A stretch of DNA of 13,972 nt, taken from the NCBI GenBank assembly GCA_027620105.1, contig JAQCIA010000014.1:1-13972 (forward strand), in the 5' to 3' direction. The notes beneath the pieces were generated by a model that made no database searches, was not told the origin of the DNA, and was given only the letters and a program-made list of their open reading frames with translations. The position numbers were made by a program, and so were the translations under genes. The stretch's first letter is position 1. Each line of letters starts with the position of its first letter. Below are positions 1 to 6,720 of this stretch, piece by piece. This DNA comes from Verrucomicrobiota bacterium (GTDB taxonomy: Bacteria; Verrucomicrobiota; Kiritimatiellia; UBA8416; JAIOPI01).

Positions 1-780
1 CCGGCCGGGGATGCCGAAGCGCACTACGCCGTCTCGACGCGCATCCTGGAAACGCGTCGGTGCCGCGGCGTGGCCGTGCTGGATGAAGGCATCGCAGGCA
101 AGCTGCAGGCGCGCTTGCGCCGGCCGGTCGTGACCATTCCCGATGAAACCGAGGAAATACTGCCCGCCCTGGAACCCGAACGTGTGCGCCGCCTGCGCGC
201 GGCCATCAGCGGGCGCCGCGTGATCGGATTGCTGGGCGAGCTGTCGCGGCGCAAGGGCGTGGTGGCGTTTCTCAAGGCGGCCGCGGCATCGCGCGTACGC
301 GGCTGGGTCTTCCTGCTGGCCGGCAGCATCGGCGAGTCCCAGTTGAAGACGTTCTTCCCGGAGGAACGCGCGCTGCTCGAGGCCGCCTTGAAGCAGTCGC
401 CGGAAAACCTGTTGGTCCTGGGGGAGCGCATCGAAGATGAACGCGAATTCAACGCCGTGGTGCGCCTGTGTGACGTGCTCTTCGCCGCGTACGAAACGTT
501 CGGCCACAGCAGCGGGATCGTCACGAAAGCCGCCGTGTTCCACAAACCCATCCTGGTCAGCCCCGGCTATTGCATGGCCGAGCGCGTGACGCGCTTTAAG
601 ATCGGCCTCGCGATCGATCCAGTAGATACCGCCGCCGTTGTGGCGGGCCTGGCCACGCTGCTCGATGCGGACGCCTTGGCCCGCCAAATCGGCAGCGCGG
701 ACTTCGCGGGCTGCCACCGGGAACATGCCCTGGCAGCCCTGCCCGCCGCCCTGGATCGCGTGGTTGCGTTGGCCGGATGA
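1..780 (+). CDS. Glycosyltransferase, GT4-like, C-terminal part (5' end outside window)
   Basis: The reading frame is open from base 1 to the TGA at 778-780 and gives 259 residues with no convincing start, so the gene begins upstream; a GTG at 70 is internal. The visible part resembles the nucleotide-sugar-binding half of a GT-B fold transferase. A strand-helix start near residues 76-103 (IGLLGELSRRKGVVAFLKAA) is the usual first element of that domain. Near residues 164-190, YETFGHSSGIVTKAAVFHKP followed by ILVSPG matches the donor-binding loop and helix seen in GT4 enzymes, in which a surface patch is followed by a 'go pale / lock on' segment. No membrane segment is evident, so it is probably a cytoplasmic or peripheral enzyme. 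The gene is followed at once by an inverted repeat and then another glycosyltransferase. Family level is fairly secure; the sugar and acceptor are unknown. Confidence 0.75.
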   Translation, partial: PAGDAEAHYAVSTRILETRRCRGVAVLDEGIAGKLQARLRRPVVTIPDETEEILPALEPERVRRLRAAISGRRVIGLLGELSRRKGVVAFLKAAAASRVRGWVFLLAGSIGESQLKTFFPEERALLEAALKQSPENLLVLGERIEDEREFNAVVRLCDVLFAAYETFGHSSGIVTKAAVFHKPILVSPGYCMAERVTRFKIGLAIDPVDTAAVVAGLATLLDADALARQIGSADFAGCHREHALAALPAALDRVVALAG

Positions 781-783
781 GGC

Positions 784-835
784 GAACAGAAGCTCGGAAA
801 GAACGCAAAGTGCCTTCCTTCGCGATCTTCTGTTC
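784..835. repeat. Imperfect inverted repeat, GAACAGAAG / CTTCTGTTC arms
   Basis: Left arm GAACAGAAG at 784-792 is perfectly complementary to CTTCTGTTC at 827-835. Allowing a few mismatches the pairing extends inward (left gaacagaagcTCGgaAAG against the reverse complement of the right arm gaacagaagaTCGcgAAG), giving about 18-base arms. It begins three bases after the stop codon of the preceding gene. A related element lies at 1856-1926. It could form a long RNA hairpin that slows or protects the transcript end. It lacks a clear terminal T-run, so I do not call it an intrinsic terminator. Confidence 0.75.
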
Positions 836-882
836 AATTTCGCTTCTGGCGCCAGTTGTGACAGATCGTTGATCGTGCCCTG

Positions 883-1857
883 ATGAAAACACCGGTTGCT
901 TTTCTGATCTATCGCCGCCCGGAGCTGACGCGGAGGGTGTTCGCGGAAATCCGCCGCGCACGGCCGGAGCGGCTGCTGGTCGTGGCAGACGGCCCGCGCG
1001 ACGCGCCTGATCGCCCGCTCTGCGCCGCCGCGCGCGCCGTGATTGACGGTGTCGATTGGCCGTGCCGCGTGCAAACCGAGTTTGCTAGTGGCAATATGGG
1101 CTGCCGCCGCCGCGTCGCCACTGGGCTGGACTGGGTGTTTGCCCAGGTCGAGGAAGCCATCATTCTGGAAGATGACACGGTGCCACACCCCGACTTCTTT
1201 CCATTTTGCGAGGAACTGCTGGCGCGGTATCGGGATGACCCCCGCATTGGACACATTGGCGGGACGGACAACAATCGGGGTGCCGCCCGCGGTGCCGGCA
1301 GCTACTACTTCTCACGCTATACCTCCATCTGGGGGTGGGCCACCTGGCGGCGGGCCTGGCAGTCCTATGATGTGGATCTACACGCATGGCCGGCGCTCAA
1401 GGCTTCCGGGGGCCACCGCGCGCTGTTCGCAAGCACCGAGGAGGCTGAGCATTTCGCTGCAGTTTGGGATGAAATTCGGGCCGGCACGCTCGACACCTGG
1501 GATGCCCAGTGGTTGTTCTGCCGCCTAAAGGCAGGCTCGCTGTCGATAGCGCCCAACGGCAATCTTGTCTCCAATATTGGGTTTAGGGCGGATGCGACCC
1601 ACACGCGCGATGTGAGCCACCCGTTCGCGGAGCTTCCAACACGCGGTCTTGCCTTTCCGCTGCGCCATCCCGTCCGGATAGTCCCTGACGACGTGGCCGA
1701 TCGACGCCGCGTCTCAGCGGAGTTTCTGAGGCGTCCGCCACTCAGGCAACGCTTGGCGGGCACGCTCGGAAACAAGCACTGGTATGGGCAGTGGCTACGC
1801 AACTCGCCCCTGATTGGTCCCGCCTGGGCAGGCTGGCGAAACAGGCGAAAGGGATGA
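883..1857 (+). CDS. Glycosyltransferase, GT2-like (HlpA-related type)
   Basis: This 324-residue protein starts at ATG 883 with the first beta strand (TPVAFLIYRRPELTRRVF), so the start is well placed although no Shine-Dalgarno sequence is seen. A nucleotide-binding strand, LLVVADGPR, lies at residues 31-39. The acidic metal-binding motif, ILEDDTVPHPDFF, lies at 94-106 with EDD at 96-98 as the DxD equivalent. The aromatic block SIWGWATWRRAW at 148-159, TWDAQW at 205-210 and NLVSNIGF at 227-234 are characteristic of a GT2-like group often labelled glycosyltransferase or hemolysin-related HlpA. Those conserved blocks probably shape the acceptor and donor pocket. The C-terminal 60 residues are basic and lack membrane segments. 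It is flanked on both sides by related inverted repeats that set it apart from its neighbours. The donor sugar cannot be read from sequence. Confidence 0.85.
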   Translation: MKTPVAFLIYRRPELTRRVFAEIRRARPERLLVVADGPRDAPDRPLCAAARAVIDGVDWPCRVQTEFASGNMGCRRRVATGLDWVFAQVEEAIILEDDTVPHPDFFPFCEELLARYRDDPRIGHIGGTDNNRGAARGAGSYYFSRYTSIWGWATWRRAWQSYDVDLHAWPALKASGGHRALFASTEEAEHFAAVWDEIRAGTLDTWDAQWLFCRLKAGSLSIAPNGNLVSNIGFRADATHTRDVSHPFAELPTRGLAFPLRHPVRIVPDDVADRRRVSAEFLRRPPLRQRLAGTLGNKHWYGQWLRNSPLIGPAWAGWRNRRKG

Positions 1858-1926
1858 ACAGCAGGTAACAAAGCTAACGAAGCAGCAACGCGCATTTGTC
1901 TTTGCTTCGTTTGTTCCCTTCTGTTC
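1856..1926. repeat. Imperfect inverted repeat, second copy of the GAACAG...CTGTTC family
   Basis: The left arm starts inside the stop codon of the preceding gene (GAACAGcAGGtAACaaAG from 1856, ending ACGAAGCA near 1876-1883). The right arm TGCTTCGTTTGTTCCCTTCTGTTC ends at 1926 and pairs with it through the shared blocks GAACAG, AGG, AAC and ACGAAGCA. The outer arms match those of the element at 784-835, and both continue with AA after the last C. The element fills nearly the whole gap before the GT9 gene. Confidence 0.75.
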
Positions 1927-1934
1927 AAGCATTC

Positions 1935-3056
1935 GTGCATTCTCAGCTTCGCATCCTAATCCTGCGGTCGGACAACATCGGCGACGCCGTGATCTTTACC
2001 GGCGCGCTCCGCGCCCTGCGCGCGCACTGGCCGCAGGCGCAGATCGACCTGATGGTTACCACCCCTGTGCGTCCGCTATTTGCCCATTGTCCATACGTGG
2101 ATCGCGTGTTCGCGACCCATCGGTTGCTGCCCTGGCTGGCCTGGCGCCATTTCGTGGCACGCGGGTCCTGGGCGTTCGAGCGCTTGATGCTCCATCCCTC
2201 CCTGCGCCGCTGGTGGTACCCGCGACACCAGTTGGTCATCTACCCCGTGAGCGCGCCCATTGAGTCATTCCTGCGCGCCGTGCGCTTGATGCCGGCCGCG
2301 GAGAAGTGGGGCTATGCCGGCGATCAGCTGCGGCTCTATGACCTGGAATACGAAGCCAACCGCCCCGAAAACGTGTTTACCCGCGCCTATGTCAATCCGC
2401 CCGCCGACCGCTGGCAGCACGAACAAGAGCGCACGCGCCGCTTTCTTCAGTTCTATGGAGTGGATCCCGGCGACCTGCGCCCTGAACTTTGGCTGTCGCG
2501 CCGCGATGTGGCGTTTGCCAAACACGCCTTGAGCGGCGACTCGCCGCTGGCCTTTTTTATTGGCGCGGGCAGCGTCTTGCGCCAATGGCCGGCTGCCAAA
2601 TGGGCGGAGTTGGCCACACGGCAAACCGTGACGCGGGACGTGGTGCTGTTGGGCGGCAAGGCGGACCGCGCAATCGCCGCCACCCTCACCACGACACTGA
2701 CGAATGCCGGTCTACGCGTGTGCAACCTCGTAGGCAAGACGAGGCTGGGCGAACTGGCGGCCTGCATCTCGCGCTGCAAAGTTGTGGTCTCGAACGACAG
2801 CAGCGGTCTGCATCTTGCGGTGGCCGCCGGCGTGCCCGCCGTGGGCATCCTCGGCGGCTATCATTTTGGCCGCTTCTACCCGTGGGGCGATCCGCAGCGG
2901 CACCGCATCGCCAACGTGCCGATGGACTGTTACCACTGCAACGACGCCTGCAAATTCGGCGACTGGCGCTGCGTGCGCGACATCCCCGTGGATCGCGTCC
3001 TGCAGGAACTTGCTGCGGCCGCCGCATCGGCCCCGCTCCCAAAACCGACGTCATGA
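1935..3056 (+). CDS. Glycosyltransferase family 9 (ADP-heptose:LPS heptosyltransferase-like)
   Basis: The product has 373 residues from the GTG at 1935. I prefer this start to the TTG at 1896 because the earlier codons lie inside the inverted repeat, and from 1935 the protein opens directly on the family's N-terminal strand and loop (LRILILRSDNIGDAVIFTGA, residues 5-24). Further GT9 signatures are FFIGAGSVLRQWPAAKWAEL at 207-226, VVLLGGKAD at 236-244 and NDSSGLHLAVAAGVP at 287-301, the donor-binding site that holds ADP-heptose in characterised members. A Cys cluster near the C-terminus (C332, C335, C339, C346; DCYHCNDAC then C) recurs in a subset of GT9 proteins and could bind a metal or be structural. 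Such enzymes act at the inner face of the membrane on lipopolysaccharide core or related acceptors. The stop overlaps the next start by 4 bases. Whether heptose is the donor is not proven. Confidence 0.88.
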   Translation: MHSQLRILILRSDNIGDAVIFTGALRALRAHWPQAQIDLMVTTPVRPLFAHCPYVDRVFATHRLLPWLAWRHFVARGSWAFERLMLHPSLRRWWYPRHQLVIYPVSAPIESFLRAVRLMPAAEKWGYAGDQLRLYDLEYEANRPENVFTRAYVNPPADRWQHEQERTRRFLQFYGVDPGDLRPELWLSRRDVAFAKHALSGDSPLAFFIGAGSVLRQWPAAKWAELATRQTVTRDVVLLGGKADRAIAATLTTTLTNAGLRVCNLVGKTRLGELAACISRCKVVVSNDSSGLHLAVAAGVPAVGILGGYHFGRFYPWGDPQRHRIANVPMDCYHCNDACKFGDWRCVRDIPVDRVLQELAAAAASAPLPKPTS

Positions 3057-4792
3057 ATGTGCTGATTGCCATCGTGCGCACCGTTGCGATGTGGGGCCTG
3101 CTGTGGCTCGTGTTCACCGGGGTGGGCCTGCTGATCCGCCGCCTCTGCGGCGCAACCGCGGCAACATCGAACGACCTGCGGCTGGCGCCCTGGTTGGGAT
3201 GGGGGAGCGCGATCGCCTTCCTGCAGTTCTGGAGCTTCCTGTGGCCGGTCAGCGCGGCGGCCTTTGGCGTGGTCGCGCTCGCGGGCCTGCTGGGAATTGT
3301 CGCGCACGCACGCGTTCTGGCAGGGCTGCTGGCCGCTCACCGCCGCGAGGCCATGGCCCTCGCGGCGCTGTGCGCGCTCTGTAGCGTCTGGCTCGCGAAT
3401 CACGCGGTCATGCAGCCCGGTGTTTACGACAGCGGCCTCTACCACCTGAACGGCGTCCGCTGGGCCAGCGAATACGCCATCGTTCCGGGACTCGGGAACT
3501 TGCACGGACGCCTGGCGTTCAACAATTCCTCGTTCTTGTACGCGGCCATGCTCAACCTCGGCCCGTTCGCGCAGCGCGCGCATCACGTCGCGTCGGGATT
3601 CCTGATTCTGTTGCTGCTGACGCAGGGGCTTTGGGCTGCCTGGCTGGTGCTGCGGCGAGGCGGCACCGCGACGACGCCGCACTTTTATGATGCGCTTTGC
3701 GTCGCCCCGCTGATCGCCTGGGCCGTGAATTCCGGCTACACGTCGAGTCTCTCTCCAGACGTTCCCTGTTTCGTCCTGGCCCTGCTGCTGGGGGGTGAGT
3801 TGCTGCGCCTGCTCGCCAGTCCGCGCGCGCCGGAGCGTCGCTTGGAACCTTTTGCCGCGATCGCCCTGCTCGCCATGGTGGGCATCACGGTGAAACTCAG
3901 TTTCGCCGCCTACGGCGTGGCCGCCGGGGTCCTGGCCTTCCTGGTGCAGGCGCGCCGGCTGCCCGCCCTGCGCCAACGCGTAGCCCTGCTTGCGGTAGGC
4001 GCGGCGCTGGCACTCGTCATCATGGTGCCTTGGTGCGCCCGCGGCATTCTGCTGAGCGGCTATCCCGCGTATCCCTCCACGATCGGCCGCTGCCCCGTCG
4101 ATTGGGCCGTCTCGGCGCATTCCGCGCAGATCATGGTGGAGCGGATCCAGTCCTGGGCGCGCATCCCCGACGTGCCGCCCGAGTCCGTCCTGAACACCTG
4201 GTCCTGGCTGGGTCCCTGGTTCCAGCGAACCTTGCGTGACAACGCCTTCGATTTCACCGCCCCGCTCGCCACCGCGTGGGCTGCCCTGATGCTTCTCGTG
4301 ATCGTGCGCATCATGCTGCGCACCCGCGGCCCGTCCTCCCGCTGGCTGTGGCTCGCCGTGCTGCCGGCGATTGCCGGCGACGTCTTCTGGTTCTTCGCGG
4401 CGCCCGATCCGCGCTACCAAGGCTCCATTTTCTGGGTGCTGGGCCTCGGGCTGCTCGCGATCGCGCTCCCGCCGTCCCCCCGCGCGCGCCGGTGGGCGCT
4501 GGGCATCCATGGCGCGCTCGTGCTCGCTCTGTTCGTGCGCCCCCTCGACGCCGTCCGCACGTGGAAGGATCCCGGCCCGGCCCAGCAGGTCCCCATGCGA
4601 ACAATGGTGACGGATTCCGGCCTCCCCGTGTATGTTCCCGCCAGCGGCGATCAGGCGTGGGACTCGGCCCTTCCCGCCACCCCGTATTTCAACCGGCGCC
4701 TGCGCTTGCGTGTGCCGGACGACATGGCCCGGGGCTTCACCCGCCGTGCGCCCAGCGCTGCGGCGGCCGCGCCCGACGAGGAGCAGGAGTGA
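3053..4792 (+). CDS. Multi-spanning membrane protein, resembles LIC_10190-type / GT-C-like proteins
   Basis: The 579-residue product starts at ATG 3053, overlapping the previous stop as ATGA; the frame is open further upstream but that part lies over the GT9 gene and reads as non-native sequence. Hydrophobic segments are spread over about residues 3-28, 47-64, 68-95, 101-118, 180-200, 213-228, 237-256, 267-298, 309-328, 404-422, 432-449, 457-473 and 481-496, so roughly a dozen membrane spans are likely. A conserved loop at 125-160 carries YDSGLYHLNGVRW, EYAIVPGLGNLHGRLAFNNS, and later motifs are LLSGYPAYPS (333-342) and FFAAPDPRY (447-455). I remember these motifs from a family of spirochaete and other bacterial membrane proteins named after LIC_10190. 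A carrier-lipid-dependent sugar transferase is a reasonable inference from context but no reaction is established. The C-terminal tail is Ala- and acid-rich. Confidence 0.7.
   Translation: MNVLIAIVRTVAMWGLLWLVFTGVGLLIRRLCGATAATSNDLRLAPWLGWGSAIAFLQFWSFLWPVSAAAFGVVALAGLLGIVAHARVLAGLLAAHRREAMALAALCALCSVWLANHAVMQPGVYDSGLYHLNGVRWASEYAIVPGLGNLHGRLAFNNSSFLYAAMLNLGPFAQRAHHVASGFLILLLLTQGLWAAWLVLRRGGTATTPHFYDALCVAPLIAWAVNSGYTSSLSPDVPCFVLALLLGGELLRLLASPRAPERRLEPFAAIALLAMVGITVKLSFAAYGVAAGVLAFLVQARRLPALRQRVALLAVGAALALVIMVPWCARGILLSGYPAYPSTIGRCPVDWAVSAHSAQIMVERIQSWARIPDVPPESVLNTWSWLGPWFQRTLRDNAFDFTAPLATAWAALMLLVIVRIMLRTRGPSSRWLWLAVLPAIAGDVFWFFAAPDPRYQGSIFWVLGLGLLAIALPPSPRARRWALGIHGALVLALFVRPLDAVRTWKDPGPAQQVPMRTMVTDSGLPVYVPASGDQAWDSALPATPYFNRRLRLRVPDDMARGFTRRAPSAAAAAPDEEQE
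4785..4789 (+). promoter_or_regulatory. Shine-Dalgarno sequence AGGAG for the 4797 gene
   Basis: AGGAG lies seven bases before ATG 4797 and within the last codons of the preceding gene. It fixes the start there rather than at earlier in-frame codons that would run over the membrane-protein gene. It is one of the few clear ribosome binding sites in the window. Confidence 0.7.
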
Positions 4793-4796
4793 CCGC

Positions 4797-5972
4797 ATGA
4801 CGCCGGACCCCGCAGACGCGCTGGAGCTTTCGGTCGTGATCCCCTGCCTCAACGAAGCGGACGCGCTCCCCATCTGCCTCGAGAAAATCAATCGCGTATT
4901 CGCGAGCGCTCACTACGCGGCAGAGGTGATCGTCGCGGACAATGGCAGCACCGACGGCTCCCGTGAGATTGCGACGCGACTAGGGGCGCGACTGGTTCCG
5001 GTGGCCGCGCGGGGATACGGCAACGCGTTGATGGGTGGTATCGCTGTCGCACGCGGTCGTTTCATCATCATGGGCGACGCCGACGACAGCTACGACTTCC
5101 TGGAAATCCCCAAATTCGTGGCCGCCCTGCGTGCCGGAAACGAGCTTGTCCAGGGCTGCCGCCTGCCGTCCGGCGGGGGACGCGTGATGCCCGGCGCCAT
5201 GCCGTTCACGCACCGCTGGATTGGAAACCCGCTCTTCTCGTGCCTCGCGCGCTGGTGGTTCCACGCGCCCATCCACGATATCTACTGCGGCATGCGCGGC
5301 TTCACGCGCGCGCTAGCGGAGCGCCTCGATCAGCGCTGCACCGGCATGGAATTCGCCACCGAGATGATCATCAAGGCCAGCCTGCACGCGGCGCGCATCG
5401 CCGAAGTGCCCATCACGCTGCATCCGGACAAACGCGTGGCCCACGCCCCGCACTTGCGCACCGTGCGCGATGGCTGGCGCACGCTGCGCTTCTTCATGAT
5501 GTACTCGCCGCGCTGGCTGTTCCTCATGCCCGGGCTCGCGCTGGTCCTGGTCGGTCTGCTCGGGTACGCCGCGGCCCTGCCCGCGCTGCAGGTCGGGCGC
5601 GTCATCTTCGACGCGCACACGCTGATGTTCGCCAGCCTCGCGCTGATCTGCGGCTACCAGGCCATCCTGTTCGCCATCTTCACCAAGACCTTCGCCATGA
5701 ACGAAGGCCTGATGCCCGAGGATCCGCAGGTCTTGCGCTTCTTCCACCATGTCAACCTGGAGCGCGGCATCCTGCTCGGCCTGCTCGCCTGCCTTGTCGG
5801 CGGCGGGCTCCTGCTCTGGGCCGTGAATCTCTGGCGCCTGGCGGATTTCGGCCGCCTGGACTACGCGCTTACCATGCGCTGGGTGATTCCGGGGGCGACG
5901 CTGGTGGCGCTCGGCTTCCAGACCGTCCTCTCCGGCTTCTTCGTGAGCATCCTGGGAATGAAGCGGCGATGA
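4797..5972 (+). CDS. Membrane-anchored GT2 glycosyltransferase, polyprenyl-phosphate sugar synthase-like
   Basis: The product has 391 residues. Its catalytic GT-A domain holds LSVVIPCLNEADALPICLEK at 11-30, the DNGSTDGS signature at 48-55 and MGDADDSYD at 92-100, with DADD as the metal-binding DxD. The block GGGRVMPGAMPFTHRWIGNP at 126-145, then the CGMRGF region (164-169) and GMEFATEM at 183-190, are typical of the dolichyl-phosphate glucose/mannose synthase-like branch. These enzymes transfer a sugar from a nucleotide donor to polyprenyl phosphate at the inner membrane surface. The C-terminal third has about four hydrophobic segments (near 239-260, 273-296, 324-346 and 363-385) that would anchor it. 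It is translated just after the membrane protein (4-base gap) and overlaps the methyltransferase by 4 bases. In this setting it probably supplies a lipid-linked sugar for the membrane transferases; which sugar is unknown. Confidence 0.87.
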   Translation: MTPDPADALELSVVIPCLNEADALPICLEKINRVFASAHYAAEVIVADNGSTDGSREIATRLGARLVPVAARGYGNALMGGIAVARGRFIIMGDADDSYDFLEIPKFVAALRAGNELVQGCRLPSGGGRVMPGAMPFTHRWIGNPLFSCLARWWFHAPIHDIYCGMRGFTRALAERLDQRCTGMEFATEMIIKASLHAARIAEVPITLHPDKRVAHAPHLRTVRDGWRTLRFFMMYSPRWLFLMPGLALVLVGLLGYAAALPALQVGRVIFDAHTLMFASLALICGYQAILFAIFTKTFAMNEGLMPEDPQVLRFFHHVNLERGILLGLLACLVGGGLLLWAVNLWRLADFGRLDYALTMRWVIPGATLVALGFQTVLSGFFVSILGMKRR

Positions 5973-6679
5973 ACACGCCTGCCCCGGTGCCCGATGCGGA
6001 TTTTGATGCGTATGCCGCGCGTTATGACGAGGCGCTGCACCGCGGCGTCTCGCTCTCCGGCGAGCGCAAGGAGTATTTTGCCGAAGCGCGGATTGCGTGG
6101 CTCAGTCGGCGGGCCGGCGTGAGCGCGCGGTTCGACACGATTATGGATTTCGGCTGCGGAACCGGGTCCGGGCTGCCCGGCCTGTACAGGCAGCTGGCCC
6201 CGCGCCGGCTGCTCGGCGTGGATGTTTCTCAGGCGTCGCTGGACGAAGCGCGTCGCGCGCACGGTGCGCTGCCGGCACAGTTCCTGCGCCCGCAGGATGG
6301 CCCTCCGGCCGCGCCCGTGCAACTCGTGTTCTCCAATGGCACGTTTCATCACATTTCCCCCACCGAGCGTCCGGGCGTGCTGGCCTATCTGCACGCGTCA
6401 CTTGCGCCGGGCGGGACGCTCGCGATTTGGGAAAACAACCCGTGGAATCCCGGCACGCGTCTGGTGATGTCGCGCATCCCGTTCGACCGCGATGCCATGC
6501 CGGTTTCCGCGCCAACCCTGGCGAGGTTGGTGCGTGGGGCCGGATTCACCGTGCTGCATGTGGATTATCTATTCATCTTTCCGGCATTTCTCAAGGCCCT
6601 CCGCGGTCTGGAGCCGCACCTGACGCGCCTGCCGCTCGGCGCACAGTACCTGGTGCTGGCTCGGAAATCCGGCATCTGA
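5969..6679 (+). CDS. Class I SAM-dependent methyltransferase
   Basis: The 236-residue product starts at ATG 5969, overlapping the previous stop as ATGA. Its Rossmann fold is clear: motif I, IMDFGCGTG, at 58-66 binds the S-adenosylmethionine; D85 in LLGVDVS is the acidic residue that usually contacts the ribose; FSNGTFHHI at 121-129 is motif IV-like; and LAPGGTLAIWENNP at 145-158 is the post-motif strand. The block ENNPWNPGTRLVMSR followed by IPFDRDA (155-176) looks like the conserved segment of methyltransferases found beside polyprenyl-phosphate GT2 genes, here the gene directly upstream. A role in modifying a sugar or a lipid-linked intermediate is inferred from that pairing. The stop codon (6677-6679) lies inside a 14-bp-period tandem repeat, so the last residues, RKSGI, are repeat-encoded. 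Confidence 0.85.
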   Translation: MNTPAPVPDADFDAYAARYDEALHRGVSLSGERKEYFAEARIAWLSRRAGVSARFDTIMDFGCGTGSGLPGLYRQLAPRRLLGVDVSQASLDEARRAHGALPAQFLRPQDGPPAAPVQLVFSNGTFHHISPTERPGVLAYLHASLAPGGTLAIWENNPWNPGTRLVMSRIPFDRDAMPVSAPTLARLVRGAGFTVLHVDYLFIFPAFLKALRGLEPHLTRLPLGAQYLVLARKSGI

Positions 6680-6720
6680 AATCTAAACGTTGAAATCCGA
6701 GACCTTAAATCCGCGCGTCG
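6665..6720. repeat. Tandem array, four units of exactly 14 bp (AAATCY + 8 bases)
   Basis: AAATCC, AAATCT, AAATCC and AAATCC begin at 6665, 6679, 6693 and 6707, each exactly 14 bases after the last, while the 8 bases between are variable. The array contains the end of the methyltransferase gene including its TGA and the TTG start of the next gene. Because 14 is not a multiple of 3, each unit is read in a different frame. It resembles dispersed AAATC-rich spacer repeats I remember from other environmental bacteria. Confidence 0.7.

Noticed and set aside
784..835. Rho-independent terminator after the first gene
   Set aside because: The hairpin is long and AT/GC mixed with only ATTT after it, and a relative with a different interior occurs 1 kb on; a dispersed repeat explains it better.
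1814..2263. Possible 149-codon gene on the + strand covering the second inverted repeat
   Set aside because: It overlaps two real genes in a different frame, and its middle part is only translated repeat sequence.
2489..3052. N-terminal extension of the membrane protein
   Set aside because: The frame is open but lies wholly over the GT9 gene and encodes Arg/Gly-rich sequence; ATG 3053 gives a natural membrane-protein start.
2930..4891. Very long open frame on the - strand (653 codons)
   Set aside because: It is antisense to the membrane protein and parts of its neighbours, and reads as R/Q/G/A-rich low-complexity sequence without any domain. In GC-rich genes the opposite strand often lacks stops by codon bias.
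6665..6720. CRISPR array
   Set aside because: Repeat core is only 6 bases with an 8-base spacer, far too short, and there are no cas genes.
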